DNA from: Clavibacter michiganensis subsp. insidiosus
Lineage (GTDB): Bacteria; Actinomycetota; Actinomycetes; Actinomycetales; Microbacteriaceae
NCBI RefSeq assembly: GCF_002240565.1
Contig: NZ_MZMO01000001.1
Coordinates: 1,302,001-1,366,000, forward strand
Length of the DNA: 64,000 nucleotides
Reading direction: 5' to 3'
The translations under genes were made by a program, and so were the position numbers. The notes under the pieces are model-generated. The model saw nothing but the letters and a program-made list of their open reading frames with translations. It made no database searches and had not been told where the DNA came from. Shown here piece after piece: positions 25,982 to 35,077 of this stretch (its first letter is position 1; every line of letters begins with the position of its first letter).

Positions 25982-27457
25982 ATGACCGAAGCGCGCACGT
26001 CGTCCCCCGCCCCCGAGACCCGCGGAGGACGCGGCGCGCTCGACCGGTTCTTCGAGATCACGAAGCGCGGATCCACGTACGCGCGCGAGATCCGCGGCGG
26101 CGTCCTCACCTTCGTGACGATGGCGTACATCGTCGTGCTCAACCCGCTGATCCTCGGCGGCTTCAGCGCCGACGCCGCCACGCTCGACGTGGAGGGCAAC
26201 TGGCTGCGGGCCACGCAGGTGGGCGCCGCGACGGCCCTCACCGCGGGCGTCATGACGATCCTGTTCGGCCTCGTCGCGCGCCTCCCGTTCGCGTTCGCGG
26301 CGGGCCTCGGCATCAACTCGTTCCTCGCCGTGAGCGTGGTCGGCGAGGTCACCTGGCCCGAGGCGATGGGCCTCGTCGTCATCAACGGCCTCGTGATCGT
26401 GCTGCTCGCCACCACCGGACTGCGCACCCTGATCTTCCGGGCCGTCCCCCGCGAGCTCAAGACCGCCATCACGGTCGGCATCGGCCTCTTCATCGCGTTC
26501 ATCGGCTTCGTCGACTCCGGCTTCGTGCGCGGCACGGGCGTCCCCGCGTCCCCGCTCGCGCTCGGGATCGACGGGTCCATCGCGTCGCTGCCGACCGTGG
26601 TCTTCGTCCTCGGCCTCGTGATCATGGGCGTGCTCATGGCCCGCCGCGTGCCCGGCGCGCTCCTCATCGGCATCGTCGCGACCACGCTCATCGCCATCGT
26701 CGTGGAGCAGGTCTTCCACATCGGCCCGTCGAACACCTCGGGCGCGACCGGCTGGAACCTCAACGCGCCCGTGCTGCCCGGCACCCCGGTCGCGCTGCCC
26801 GACCTCGGCCTCGTCGGCGCCTTCGACTTCGGCGCGTTCGGCCGCATCGGGATCATCTCGAGCCTGATGCTCGTCTTCACGCTGGTCTTCACGAACTTCT
26901 TCGACGCCATGGGCACCATGACGGGCCTCGCCAAGGCCGCCGACCTGTCGGGCGAGCGCGGCGACTTCCCCCGCCTCAAGGGCGCGCTGGTCGTCGAGGG
27001 CTTCGGCGCCGTCGCGGGCGGGGCCACCTCGAGCTCGTCGAACACGGTCTTCATCGAGTCGGCGTCCGGCATCGGCGAGGGCGCCCGCACGGGCCTCGCG
27101 TCGATGGTCACGGGCGTGCTGTTCCTCCTCGCGATGTTCTTCACGCCGCTCACGCAGGTCGTGCCGCTCGAGGTCGCGGCCGCCGCGCTGGTGATCGTCG
27201 GCACGCTCATGGCGTCGCAGATCCGCGACATCGTGTGGACGGACTTCTCGGTCGCGCTGCCCGTGTTCCTCACGGTGCTCGTCATGCCGCTCACCTACTC
27301 GATCGCCAACGGCATCGGCGTCGGCTTCCTCTCGTGGGTGCTCGTGCGCTCGTTCTCGGGTCGCGTGCGCGAGGTGTCGCCGCTGCTCTGGGTCGTCTCC
27401 GCCGGGTTCCTGATCTTCTTCGCGCGCGGGCCGATCGAGCAGCTGCTGGGCGTCTGA
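25982..27457 (+). CDS. NCS2-family purine permease (AzgA type)
   Basis: The 491-residue protein has about 12-14 membrane segments and the AzgA-type marks GLGINSFLAVSVVG and FFDAMGTMTGLAKAA (conserved acidic residue in the transport core), with ATSSSSNTVFIESASGIGEGARTG. It imports adenine, guanine or hypoxanthine with protons. A TAGGCT box lies about 75 bases upstream. A near-perfect terminator follows the stop. Intact and normal length. Confidence 0.93.
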   Translation: MTEARTSSPAPETRGGRGALDRFFEITKRGSTYAREIRGGVLTFVTMAYIVVLNPLILGGFSADAATLDVEGNWLRATQVGAATALTAGVMTILFGLVARLPFAFAAGLGINSFLAVSVVGEVTWPEAMGLVVINGLVIVLLATTGLRTLIFRAVPRELKTAITVGIGLFIAFIGFVDSGFVRGTGVPASPLALGIDGSIASLPTVVFVLGLVIMGVLMARRVPGALLIGIVATTLIAIVVEQVFHIGPSNTSGATGWNLNAPVLPGTPVALPDLGLVGAFDFGAFGRIGIISSLMLVFTLVFTNFFDAMGTMTGLAKAADLSGERGDFPRLKGALVVEGFGAVAGGATSSSSNTVFIESASGIGEGARTGLASMVTGVLFLLAMFFTPLTQVVPLEVAAAALVIVGTLMASQIRDIVWTDFSVALPVFLTVLVMPLTYSIANGIGVGFLSWVLVRSFSGRVREVSPLLWVVSAGFLIFFARGPIEQLLGV

Positions 27458-27462
27458 TCCGC

Positions 27463-27498
27463 GGGCGTCGCGCGGCCCTCGGCGGCCGCGCGACGCCC
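27463..27498 (+). terminator. Perfect 15-bp terminator hairpin after purine permease
   Basis: GGGCGTCGCGCGGCC pairs perfectly with GGCCGCGCGACGCCC around a 6-base loop, starting 6 bases after the stop. No U-run, but the stem is the strongest in the window. Confidence 0.8.
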
Positions 27499-27553
27499 AG
27501 CCGTGCGTAAGGTGGGACGGGACCCCCATTCGACGACGCACGGGAGCCCGCTC

Positions 27554-28831
27554 ATGACCGACCTCGACACGCGCGGCGGCGTCCGCGAACCCCAGGAGTC
27601 CGCGAAGCGCTGGCGCATCGTCGGGCCCGGCCTCGTGGTCGCGGCGACCGGCATCGGCGCGGGCGACCTCGTCGCGACGCTCGTGGCCGGATCCCGCTTC
27701 GGCTACGCCCTGCTCTGGGCCGCGGTCCTCGGCGTGATCATCAAGATCTTCCTGGTCGAGGGTGCCGGCCGGTACTCGCTCGCGACGGGGAAGACCATCT
27801 TCGAGGGCTGGCGCACCGTCGGCCGGTGGACCACGTGGTACTTCGGCCCGTACATCCTCATCTGGGGCCTCGTCTACGGCGCCGCCGCGATGAGCTCCTC
27901 GGCCCTCCCGCTCGCGGCGCTCTTCCCGGGCGTGGACCTCAAGGTCTTCGCCATCGCGTGCGGCCTCGTGGGCGCCGTCGTGGTCTGGTTCGGCCGCTAC
28001 TCCGCGTTCGAGAAGATCATCGCGGTCTTCGTCGGGCTCATATTCGTGACCGTCGTGGGCGCCGCCGTCGTCACCGTGCCGAACGTGCCGGCGCTCCTCA
28101 CGGGCCTCGTGCCGACGATCCCCGAGGGTGGCCTCGTCGTCGCGCTCAGCATTGCGGGCGGCGTCGGCGGCACCATCACGCTCGCGGCCTACGGCTACTG
28201 GCTGCGCGAGAAGGGCTGGGTGGCGCCCGGGTGGATGAAGGTCATGCGCATCGACAACTCCGTCGCCTACGTGATGAGCGGCGTCTTCGTGCTCTCGATG
28301 CTCGTGGTCGGCGCCGAGCTCCTGTACTCCGCCGACATCGCGCTGGCCGACGGCGAGGGCGGCCTCGTCCAGCTCGCCGACGTGCTGGGGGAGCGGTACG
28401 GCGCCTTCATGACGTGGTTCTTCCTGCTCGGCTTCTTCGCGACGTCGTTCTCGTCGATCCTCGGGGTGTGGAACGGCGTCTCGCTCATGTTCGCCGACTT
28501 CCTCGGCACCGTCCGCGGCCTCGACGTCGAGGACCCGCGCCGTCGCCTCGGCGGCAGCTACTACCGCGCGTTCATCGTCTGGCTGACGATCCCGCCCATC
28601 GGTCTGCTGTTCCTCGACCAGCCGATCGGACTGATCATCGCGTACGGCGTGCTGGGCGCGCTGTTCATGCCGTTCCTCGCGATCACCCTGCTCGTGCTCC
28701 TCAACACCGACCGCACGCCGCGCGCGTGGCGCAACCGGCCGCTCAGCAACACGGTGATGGGCCTCTCGGCGCTGCTGTTCGTGGTGCTCGGCGTGCAGCA
28801 GCTCGTGACGGAGGTCGGGAAGCTGCTGTAG
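27554..28831 (+). CDS. Nramp (SLC11)-like transporter with altered metal-site motifs
   Basis: The 425-residue protein has about 11 membrane segments and the Nramp opening GPGLVVAATGIGAGD. Canonical Nramps have DPGN in TM1 and MPH in TM6, which bind Mn/Fe. Here the TM1 motif is GAGD (residues 35-38), and TM6 reads GGTITLAAYGYWL with no MPH. Divalent-metal transport by the usual site is therefore doubtful; it may carry Mg or another solute. ATG start with a preceding GGGAG; an upstream in-frame extension lacks membrane character. Confidence 0.8.
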   Translation: MTDLDTRGGVREPQESAKRWRIVGPGLVVAATGIGAGDLVATLVAGSRFGYALLWAAVLGVIIKIFLVEGAGRYSLATGKTIFEGWRTVGRWTTWYFGPYILIWGLVYGAAAMSSSALPLAALFPGVDLKVFAIACGLVGAVVVWFGRYSAFEKIIAVFVGLIFVTVVGAAVVTVPNVPALLTGLVPTIPEGGLVVALSIAGGVGGTITLAAYGYWLREKGWVAPGWMKVMRIDNSVAYVMSGVFVLSMLVVGAELLYSADIALADGEGGLVQLADVLGERYGAFMTWFFLLGFFATSFSSILGVWNGVSLMFADFLGTVRGLDVEDPRRRLGGSYYRAFIVWLTIPPIGLLFLDQPIGLIIAYGVLGALFMPFLAITLLVLLNTDRTPRAWRNRPLSNTVMGLSALLFVVLGVQQLVTEVGKLL

Positions 28832-28857
28832 CCGTCGGGCGTGCACGACCGGCGCGC

Positions 28858-29373
28858 TCAATCGGCGGACGCGGCCTCGCGGACGGCGGGGGAGCCCTCG
28901 GCGTCGGGCGCGTCGGGCTCGGCGGGCGTCGGGGTCCGGAACACCACCAGCCGGTAGAGCGTGAAGTTCCATACGAGGCCGATGAGCACCGCCGTGGCCT
29001 TCGCGATGTTGATCTCGAGGAACTCCTGCTCCGCGCTCGTGCCGAACATTAGCAGCGAGCGGCCGAAGGTCGTGTCGAAGCCGCGCTCGAAGAGCCAGAT
29101 GACGCCGCTCTGCAGCAGCAGCGAGCTGAAGCCCGTGACCGCGAAGAACTTGAGGAACCGGCCCACCGTCACGGGCTCGCCGTGCCGGAACACGAAGAAG
29201 TGGTTGAGGAAGTACGAGATGGTGATGCCGACCGTGACCGAGATCAGGTTCGCGGCGAGCACGGGCATGTGCGCCGCGAGGATCAGCGCGTTGAGCAGCA
29301 CGAAGTCGAGGCCCGTGTTGAGGAGGCCGGCGATGAGGAAGCGGACGCGGCGGTCGGCGAGGAGCTTCGTCAC
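28858..29373 (-). CDS. GtrA-family membrane protein
   Basis: The 171-residue protein has four membrane segments and the GtrA signature FLIAGLLNTGLDFVLLNALIL and SYFLNHFFVF. GtrA proteins help flip lipid-linked sugars (or support glycosyltransferases) in the membrane. Its neighbour across a divergent promoter is a polyprenol-phosphate mannose synthase, which supplies lipid-linked sugar, so a shared cell-envelope role is likely. The GTG before TKLLADRR is preferred as the start. Confidence 0.88.
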   Translation of the reverse strand: MTKLLADRRVRFLIAGLLNTGLDFVLLNALILAAHMPVLAANLISVTVGITISYFLNHFFVFRHGEPVTVGRFLKFFAVTGFSSLLLQSGVIWLFERGFDTTFGRSLLMFGTSAEQEFLEINIAKATAVLIGLVWNFTLYRLVVFRTPTPAEPDAPDAEGSPAVREAASAD

Positions 29374-29562
29374 GCTGGTCCTCCCGGGCGGTCGCCGGTC
29401 GGTTCGGCGGATGCGCTCGGCGTCTGGGCGCCGGGCCACCCGAAGTGTAACAAGGAGATAACGGGCGACGGCCGTCCCGCGCGGTCGGATCGGCGGTCGC
29501 TGGCTAGACTCGACGAGGCCCGGATCCGGGTCGATCCCCGACGCGGAGACGGAACCACCAGC

Positions 29563-30309
29563 TTGAGCAGTCTCACGATCGTGATCCCCACCTACGAGGA
29601 GGCGCGCAACGTCGGGGATCTGCTGCCCCGCCTCGCGGCCATGGCGGCCGAGAACCCCGACTTCCGGATCACCGCGATGATCGTCGACGACTCCTCCCCG
29701 GACGGCACCGCCGACCTCGCCCGGTCGCTCGCGCCGAGCGTCGAGACCGACGCGTTCCGCGTCCGCGTCGAGACGCGCGCGGAGAAGGCCGGCCTCGGCG
29801 CCGCGTACATCTGGGCCTTCGAGAAGCTGCTCGGGTCCGACGAGCCGCCCACGCACATCCTGCAGATGGACGCCGACCTCTCGCACGACCCCTCCTACAT
29901 CACGGAGATGCTGCGCCGGGTGCGCGGCGGGGCCGACCTCGTGGTCGCCTCGCGCTACATCCGCGGTGGGGCCACGCCCGACTGGAACCTCAAGCGCCGG
30001 TTCCTCAGCGTCGGCGGCAACCTCTACACGCGCCTGTTCCTCGGGTCGCGGATCACCGACTACACGGGCGGCTTCAACCTCTACGAGACCGGGCTGCTGC
30101 GGCGGATCACGCCGTCCACCATCACGACGACGGGCTACGGGTTCCAGATCGAGATGAAGCAGCGCGCGCTGAAGCAGGCGAGGCGGCCCACTGAGGTGGC
30201 GATCGTGTTCATGGACCGCACCGAGGGCGAGTCGAAGATCCCGAGCGACACGCTCGTGAAGAACCTGCTCCTCGTGCTGCAGCTGCGCTTCGGCCTGCGC
30301 CGGGGCTGA
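29563..30309 (+). CDS. Polyprenol monophosphomannose synthase (Ppm1/DPM1-like)
   Basis: The 248-residue GT-A glycosyltransferase starts at TTG (LSSLTIVIPTYEEARNV). The acceptor/nucleotide motifs VDDSSPDGT and MDADLSHDPSY (DXD-type) and the FMDRTEGESKIP motif match DPM/Ppm1 enzymes. These transfer mannose from GDP-mannose to polyprenol phosphate at the membrane for lipoglycan and protein mannosylation. It is divergent from gtrA. The TTG start is weaker than ATG, but an upstream start would extend into non-family sequence. Confidence 0.9.
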   Translation: MSSLTIVIPTYEEARNVGDLLPRLAAMAAENPDFRITAMIVDDSSPDGTADLARSLAPSVETDAFRVRVETRAEKAGLGAAYIWAFEKLLGSDEPPTHILQMDADLSHDPSYITEMLRRVRGGADLVVASRYIRGGATPDWNLKRRFLSVGGNLYTRLFLGSRITDYTGGFNLYETGLLRRITPSTITTTGYGFQIEMKQRALKQARRPTEVAIVFMDRTEGESKIPSDTLVKNLLLVLQLRFGLRRG

Positions 30310-30324
30310 CGCGTCCGGTCGCTC

Positions 30325-31176
30325 TCAGGCCTCGGGCGCGGACAGCGGATCACCGGGCGCGCGCTGGTGCGGCCGGGCCGGCGCGATGATCGTGCCGCGG
30401 CGCCCGCGCTCGTCGACCACCGGATCCGTCGCGCCCAGCACCTGCGAGCGTGCCCGCCCGTGCCGTGCCCAGTACGCCGCGGTCCACGCGCAGAGCAGGC
30501 CGTCGAGCAGGTCCTCGAGGTGCTTGTGCTGCCGCTCCACCATCGCGGGGCCGTCGGCGACGAGCGCGGCCGCGCGCGGGTGCGTCGTGACGTCGAGCGG
30601 CGGATCCGCGCGCGCCAGCCCCGCGACCGCCGCGAGCACCATGCGGAACTCGGCCGCGCGATGCGGCCGGCGGTCCGCCGTCGCGAGCAGGGGGGCGAGG
30701 CGCTTGTACCGCGGCTTCATGGCGGCGAACCCGAGCTCGGGCGCGCCGACGAGCGTCGTGTACGGGTAGCACTCGAGCATGGTGCGGGCGTCCGGGCCGC
30801 GGTCGGCGTCGGATCCGTCGTCGTACTCCCAGCCCGCCTCCTCGAGCCGCCGCCGCAGCGCGACGGCGCCCTGCGCGGGCAGGCCCCGGTTCGACGGGTA
30901 GGCGGAGATCCCGAGGCGCCCGTAGCGGGACGCGACCTCCTTCTCGGCGAGGCGGCTGCCCGTGGCGTTGGCGACGACGAGCGGTCCGTCGACCGCGGCG
31001 ACCGCGCCGGGGCCCTGCCAGCGGTCCACCCAGGCGACCACCTCGTCGATCCCGCGGGCCGTCTCCAGCGCGAGCACGCGGCCCGACGCGTCGATGCACG
31101 CGAGCCCCGTCTCGCGCGCCGGACGGGCCGCCGTGCCCTCCGCCCAGGCGAGGTCGATCCCGAGGAAGCGGCGCAT
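30325..31176 (-). CDS. DUF429 protein
   Basis: The 283-residue protein opens FLGIDLAWAEG and contains AVDGPLVV, both DUF429 features; the family has a predicted RNase-H-like nuclease fold with conserved acidic residues, but its function is not known. A TAGGCT box lies 6 bases before the ATG (leaderless). It converges with the mannose synthase gene. Confidence 0.8.
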   Translation of the reverse strand: MRRFLGIDLAWAEGTAARPARETGLACIDASGRVLALETARGIDEVVAWVDRWQGPGAVAAVDGPLVVANATGSRLAEKEVASRYGRLGISAYPSNRGLPAQGAVALRRRLEEAGWEYDDGSDADRGPDARTMLECYPYTTLVGAPELGFAAMKPRYKRLAPLLATADRRPHRAAEFRMVLAAVAGLARADPPLDVTTHPRAAALVADGPAMVERQHKHLEDLLDGLLCAWTAAYWARHGRARSQVLGATDPVVDERGRRGTIIAPARPHQRAPGDPLSAPEA

Positions 31177-31281
31177 CCGACGAGCCTATCCGCGGGCCCG
31201 GGCGGCCTCGGCGGGGCGCGGGGCCGCTAGTAGGGTCGAGGGAACCTCATGCCACGAGCGACGAGACGACGGAGCCTCCAC

Positions 31282-32797
31282 ATGACCCCTGCCAGCCCGA
31301 ACGACGACCGCATCCCGACCCCGGACGGCCACCCCGTCCGGACCGAGATCGACAGCCTGGGGAGCCTGGACGTCCCCGCCGACGCGTACTGGGGGATCCA
31401 CACGGCGCGCGCGCTCGAGAACTTCCCCATCAGCCTCCGGCCGTTGAGCGTCTACCCGGAGTTCGTGATCGCGCTCGCGCAGGTGAAGCAGGCGGCGGCC
31501 CGCGCCAACGTGCAGATCGGCGTGCTCGACGCCCGGAAGGCCAAGCAGATCGACGAGGTCTGCTCGGAGATCATCGGCGGGGAGCTGCACGACCAGTTCG
31601 TGGTCGGCGTGATCCAGGGTGGCGCCGGCACCAGCACCAACATGAACACCAACGAGGTCATCGCGAACCGCGCGCTCGAGAAGGCCGGCCACGCGCTGGG
31701 CGACTACCAGCACATGCACCCGCTCGACGACGTGAACCGCAGCCAGTCCACGAACGACACGTACCCGACCGCGCTCAAGGTGGCGCTCATCCACTCGCTG
31801 CTGCAGACGCTCGACGAGCTCGACCTGCTGCGCCGGTCGTTCCTCGCGAAGGGCGCGCAGTTCTCGCAGGTGCTCAAGGTCGGGCGCACGCAGCTGCAGG
31901 ACGCCGTGCCGATGACGCTCGGCCAGGAGTTCCACGGCTTCGCGACGACGCTCGGCGAGGACCACGCGCGGCTCGGCGAGCTCGTCCCGCTGCTGTCGGA
32001 GATCCACCTCGGCGCGACGGCGATCGGCACGGGCATCACGGCGGATCCGAACTACGCGGCCGCCGTGCGCGGGCACCTCAGCGCCATCACGGGCTACACG
32101 CTCGTGACCGCGAGCGACCTCATCGAGGCGACGAGCGACGCGGGCGTCTTCATGACGCTCTCCTCGACGCTCAAGCGCGGCGCCATCAAGCTCTCGAAGA
32201 TCTGCAACGACCTGCGGCTGCTGTCGTCGGGGCCGCAGGCGGGGCTCGGGGAGATCAACCTGCCGCCGCCAGGCGGGGTCGAGCATCATGCCGGGCAAGG
32301 TGAACCCGGTGATCCCCGAGGTCGTCAACCAGGTCGCGTTCTCCATCGCGGGCGCCGACGTGACGGTGACCATGGCGGCCGAGGGCGGGCAGCTGCAGCT
32401 CAACGCGTTCGAGCCGGTCATCGCGCACTCGCTGCTGCAGTCGCTGAGCTGGCTGCGGAACGCGGCGAAGACGCTGCGCGTGAACTGCATCGACGGCATC
32501 ACCGCCAACACCGAGCGGCTCGCGGCGCAGGTGGAGTCGTCGGTCGGCGTCGTCACGGCGCTCACGCCCTACATCGGCTACGCCGCGTCCTCCAGCCTCG
32601 CGAAGACGGCGCTGATGACGAGCGCGTCGATCCCGGACCTCGTCGTGGAGGCGGGGCTCATGACGCGGACGCAGGTGCAGAAGATCCTCGCGCCCGACCG
32701 GCTCTCGGGGCTCGAGCCTGTGACGGCGGCCATGTCGGTGATCACGCCCGAGATGCTCGCGGCGCACGCGGCCGAGGAGGGCGGCGCCGTCAACTGA
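31282..32797 (+). pseudogene. aspA: Aspartate ammonia-lyase, frameshifted
   Basis: From the ATG at 31282 the protein is a normal aspartase/fumarase up to GEINLPP near residue 329. The frame then changes, and the signature loop GSSIMPGKVNP plus the C-terminal ~170 residues follow in another frame, ending 32797. Around 32269-32270 two bases of an expected Arg codon before QAG are missing. Aspartase interconverts aspartate and fumarate plus ammonia. As written the active-site loop is not translated. The rest of both halves is well preserved, so the event is recent or a sequence error. Confidence 0.85.
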
Positions 32798-32812
32798 CGC
32801 CCGCCGGGGACA

Positions 32813-32852
32813 CGACAGCGCGCCGCGGCCCGAGGGCTGCGGCGCGCTGTCG
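32813..32852. terminator. Hairpin between aspA and the LEA-like gene
   Basis: A 14-bp stem (core ACAGCGCGCCGC / GCGGCGCGCTGT) with a 12-base loop lies between two convergent genes and could serve both. Confidence 0.7.
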
Positions 32853-32875
32853 CGTGCGAGGTGTCGTGCTCAGCG

Positions 32876-33898
32876 TCAGGCGTCGTCGTCGGAGGTGCGG
32901 GCCGGGGTGGTGCCGGACGCGTCGTCGGCGGGAGCCGCGTGCGCGGGCTCCTCGCGGTGCACGGATCCGGCGATGTCGCCCGGGGTCGGCACGTGCGGCG
33001 CGTCGGCCGGCTTCGGGGCCGCCTTCGGCTTCGACGCGGCCTTCTTCGCGCCGGCCTTCGGCTTCGCGGGGGCGGGGGCGGGGGCCGGGGTGGGCGTGAC
33101 CGTCTCCGCGGCGGGCTCCTCGTCGGCGTCCGACGGCTCGCCGAGGTCGTCGGGGCCCAGCGTGTCGAGGTCCTCGTCCGCGTCGTCGTCGGTGCCGTCC
33201 GCGGACGCGTCCTGCTCGCCCGCCCGGGCGGCGCCGCCACGCGGGATCGCGACGGGGCCGGTCTCGTCCTCGTCGTCGAAGGACGCGAGCGCCTCGTCGC
33301 GCGCCTCGGCCGCGGTGAAGACGGCGCGGCGGCCGGCCTCCTCGCCGCGCTCGCGCAAGTCCTCGGCCGTCGCCTGGACGCGCGTGCGCGCCTCCTCGGC
33401 GGTCTCGACGACGCGGCCGCGCACGTCCTCCGCGGTCTCGGCGACGCGCTGGCCGACCTCGGTGGCCTGCTGGCCGACGCGGTCGACGACGTGCTTGGTC
33501 TGGTCGGCCGTGCGGGTGCCGAGGTCCTTGGCGGTGTCGCCGACCCGGCCCGCGATGTCCTGCGTGGTGCTGCCGACGCGGCCCGCGACGTCCTGCGTGG
33601 TGGTGCCGATGCGCTCGCCCACGGTGTGCGCGGTGCGGCCGACGGCGACCGCGGCGCCCTGCACGGCGTGGCCGACGAAGTCCGCGACCTCGCGGGCGGA
33701 CTCGACCGTGCGCTCGACCACGACGGGGCCCTTCTCGTCGAGCACGGTCTGCGCCTGGCGGACGCCGCGCTGGACGGGCTCGCTCGACCAGACGGAGCGC
33801 GAGGTGCGCGCGATCCCCGCGTAGCGCTTGCGCCCGGCGCGCGCGCCGAGGACGTATCCGGTGCCGATGCCGGCGAGGAAGAGGAGACGGTTGATCAT
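32876..33898 (-). CDS. LEA/apolipoprotein-like helical repeat protein with N-terminal membrane-like segment
   Basis: The 340-residue protein starts INRLLFLAGIGTGYVLGARAGRKRY, a single glycine-rich membrane segment like that in YtxH proteins. A long amphipathic helix of ~11-residue repeats follows (about 85-200; TTQDVAGRVGS and TTQDIAGRVGD next to each other), as in LEA and apolipoprotein-like stress proteins. The C-terminus is an acidic then Ala/Pro/Lys-rich tail with PAPAPAPAKPK. A TAGGCT box lies 6 bases before the ATG (leaderless). Likely a desiccation or envelope-stress protein (inference). Confidence 0.72.
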   Translation of the reverse strand: MINRLLFLAGIGTGYVLGARAGRKRYAGIARTSRSVWSSEPVQRGVRQAQTVLDEKGPVVVERTVESAREVADFVGHAVQGAAVAVGRTAHTVGERIGTTTQDVAGRVGSTTQDIAGRVGDTAKDLGTRTADQTKHVVDRVGQQATEVGQRVAETAEDVRGRVVETAEEARTRVQATAEDLRERGEEAGRRAVFTAAEARDEALASFDDEDETGPVAIPRGGAARAGEQDASADGTDDDADEDLDTLGPDDLGEPSDADEEPAAETVTPTPAPAPAPAKPKAGAKKAASKPKAAPKPADAPHVPTPGDIAGSVHREEPAHAAPADDASGTTPARTSDDDA

Positions 33899-33941
33899 GC
33901 GTCGAGCCTAGACGCGGCGGACGTGCATCGGCCGGGAGCGG

Positions 33942-34079
33942 CTACGCGTCCGCGTCGCCCCGGCGGCCGGTGGCGTCGTGCAGCTCGTCCGTCTCGGGAT
34001 CCACGGCGTCGGGCGCCGAGACGTCGGCGTCCTCCGGGATCGAGTGGTCGTGGATCGGGTCCTGCGGCTGGTCGGTCAT
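33942..34079 (-). CDS. 45-residue acidic protein
   Basis: A short acidic frame (MTDQPQDPIHDHSIPEDADV...) with a TAGGCT box 7 bases before the ATG. It is rich in D, P and H and shares the MTD opening of other tiny acidic genes in this window. It ends 44 bases before the LEA-like gene. No domain; function unknown. Confidence 0.6.
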   Translation of the reverse strand: MTDQPQDPIHDHSIPEDADVSAPDAVDPETDELHDATGRRGDADA

Positions 34080-34108
34080 GCGATCGAGCCTACGCGCGGC
34101 CCCGATCG

Positions 34109-34987
34109 TCAGAGGATGCGCGTGTGCGTCGTGAGCGAGCCGATGCCCTCGACGGAGACCGTGACGGTGCTGCCGTCCTTGAGGAAGATCTGCGGATCGC
34201 GCGAGTAGCCGGCGCCGCTCGTCGTGCCCGTGGAGATGAGCGTGCCGGGCAGCAGCGTGGAGGAGGTGGAGAGGTAGGAGACGAGGCGCGCGACCGTGCG
34301 GACCATGCCGCTCGTGCGGCCGTCCTGCACCGTCTCGCCGTCGAGCACCGTCGTGATGCGGAGGTCCTGCGGATCCGGCACCTCATCGCGCGTGACGACG
34401 ACGGGACCCGTGGGGGAGAAGCCGTCGAAGCTCTTGCAGCGGCTCCACTGCTGCTCGGAGAACTGGAGGTTGCGGGCGGTGATGTCGTTGACGACCGTGT
34501 AGCCGAAGACGTGGTCGAGCGCGTCGGCCTCCGACACGTCGCGGGCGGCCGTGCCGATGATCACGCCGAGCTCGACCTCGTAGTCGACCTCCTCGCTGAG
34601 CGAGCGCGGCCAGCTCGTGGTGCCCTCGTGGCCGGAGAGCGAGTTGGGCCAGAGCGCGAAGACGGTGGGGGCGGAGGCGCTCGTGATGTTGAGCTCCTCG
34701 GCGTGCGCGGAGTAGTTGAGGCCCACGGCGTAGACGGCCGGCGGGCGGAGCACCGCGGAGGCGTGCGTGAGGCCGTCCACCGGCGTGGTGCTGGTGCGGC
34801 TCGCGACGGCGCGCTCGACGGTGGCGCGGACGCGGGCCATCTCGTCGTCGCCGCGCTCGATGAGGTCCTGGAGGTCGCGCGGGGAGTCGTCGAGCACCTC
34901 GTCGAGGAAGAGCGCCTCGCCCTCCGAGACGATCGCGGCCAGTCGGGGGGTCACGCCGTCGTCGGCGAGCAGGTGGGCGAACTTCAT
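34109..34987 (-). CDS. Fumarylacetoacetate-hydrolase-family protein
   Basis: The 292-residue protein has the FAH catalytic core: VYAVGLNYSAHAEE, the metal-binding EVDYEVELGV and NDITARNLQ. The family cleaves C-C bonds or hydrates/tautomerises acylpyruvates and related diketones, using a divalent metal. The exact substrate is unknown. A TACGCT box lies 6 bases before the ATG. It stands 90 bases downstream of ligD on the same strand. Confidence 0.9.
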   Translation of the reverse strand: MKFAHLLADDGVTPRLAAIVSEGEALFLDEVLDDSPRDLQDLIERGDDEMARVRATVERAVASRTSTTPVDGLTHASAVLRPPAVYAVGLNYSAHAEELNITSASAPTVFALWPNSLSGHEGTTSWPRSLSEEVDYEVELGVIIGTAARDVSEADALDHVFGYTVVNDITARNLQFSEQQWSRCKSFDGFSPTGPVVVTRDEVPDPQDLRITTVLDGETVQDGRTSGMVRTVARLVSYLSTSSTLLPGTLISTGTTSGAGYSRDPQIFLKDGSTVTVSVEGIGSLTTHTRIL

Positions 34988-35077
34988 GCCACGAGCGTAT
35001 CGGGCGCGGGCGGACGGGCGCGGTTGCGGTCATAACGTGCATGGGCAGGTCCGCCTCACCTGCGCACGGGCCGTCGC

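Noticed and set aside
25826..28972. 1048-codon minus-strand open frame
   Set aside because: It lies opposite three well-supported membrane transporter genes, with the H/R/D-rich composition typical of translation against high-G+C coding DNA.
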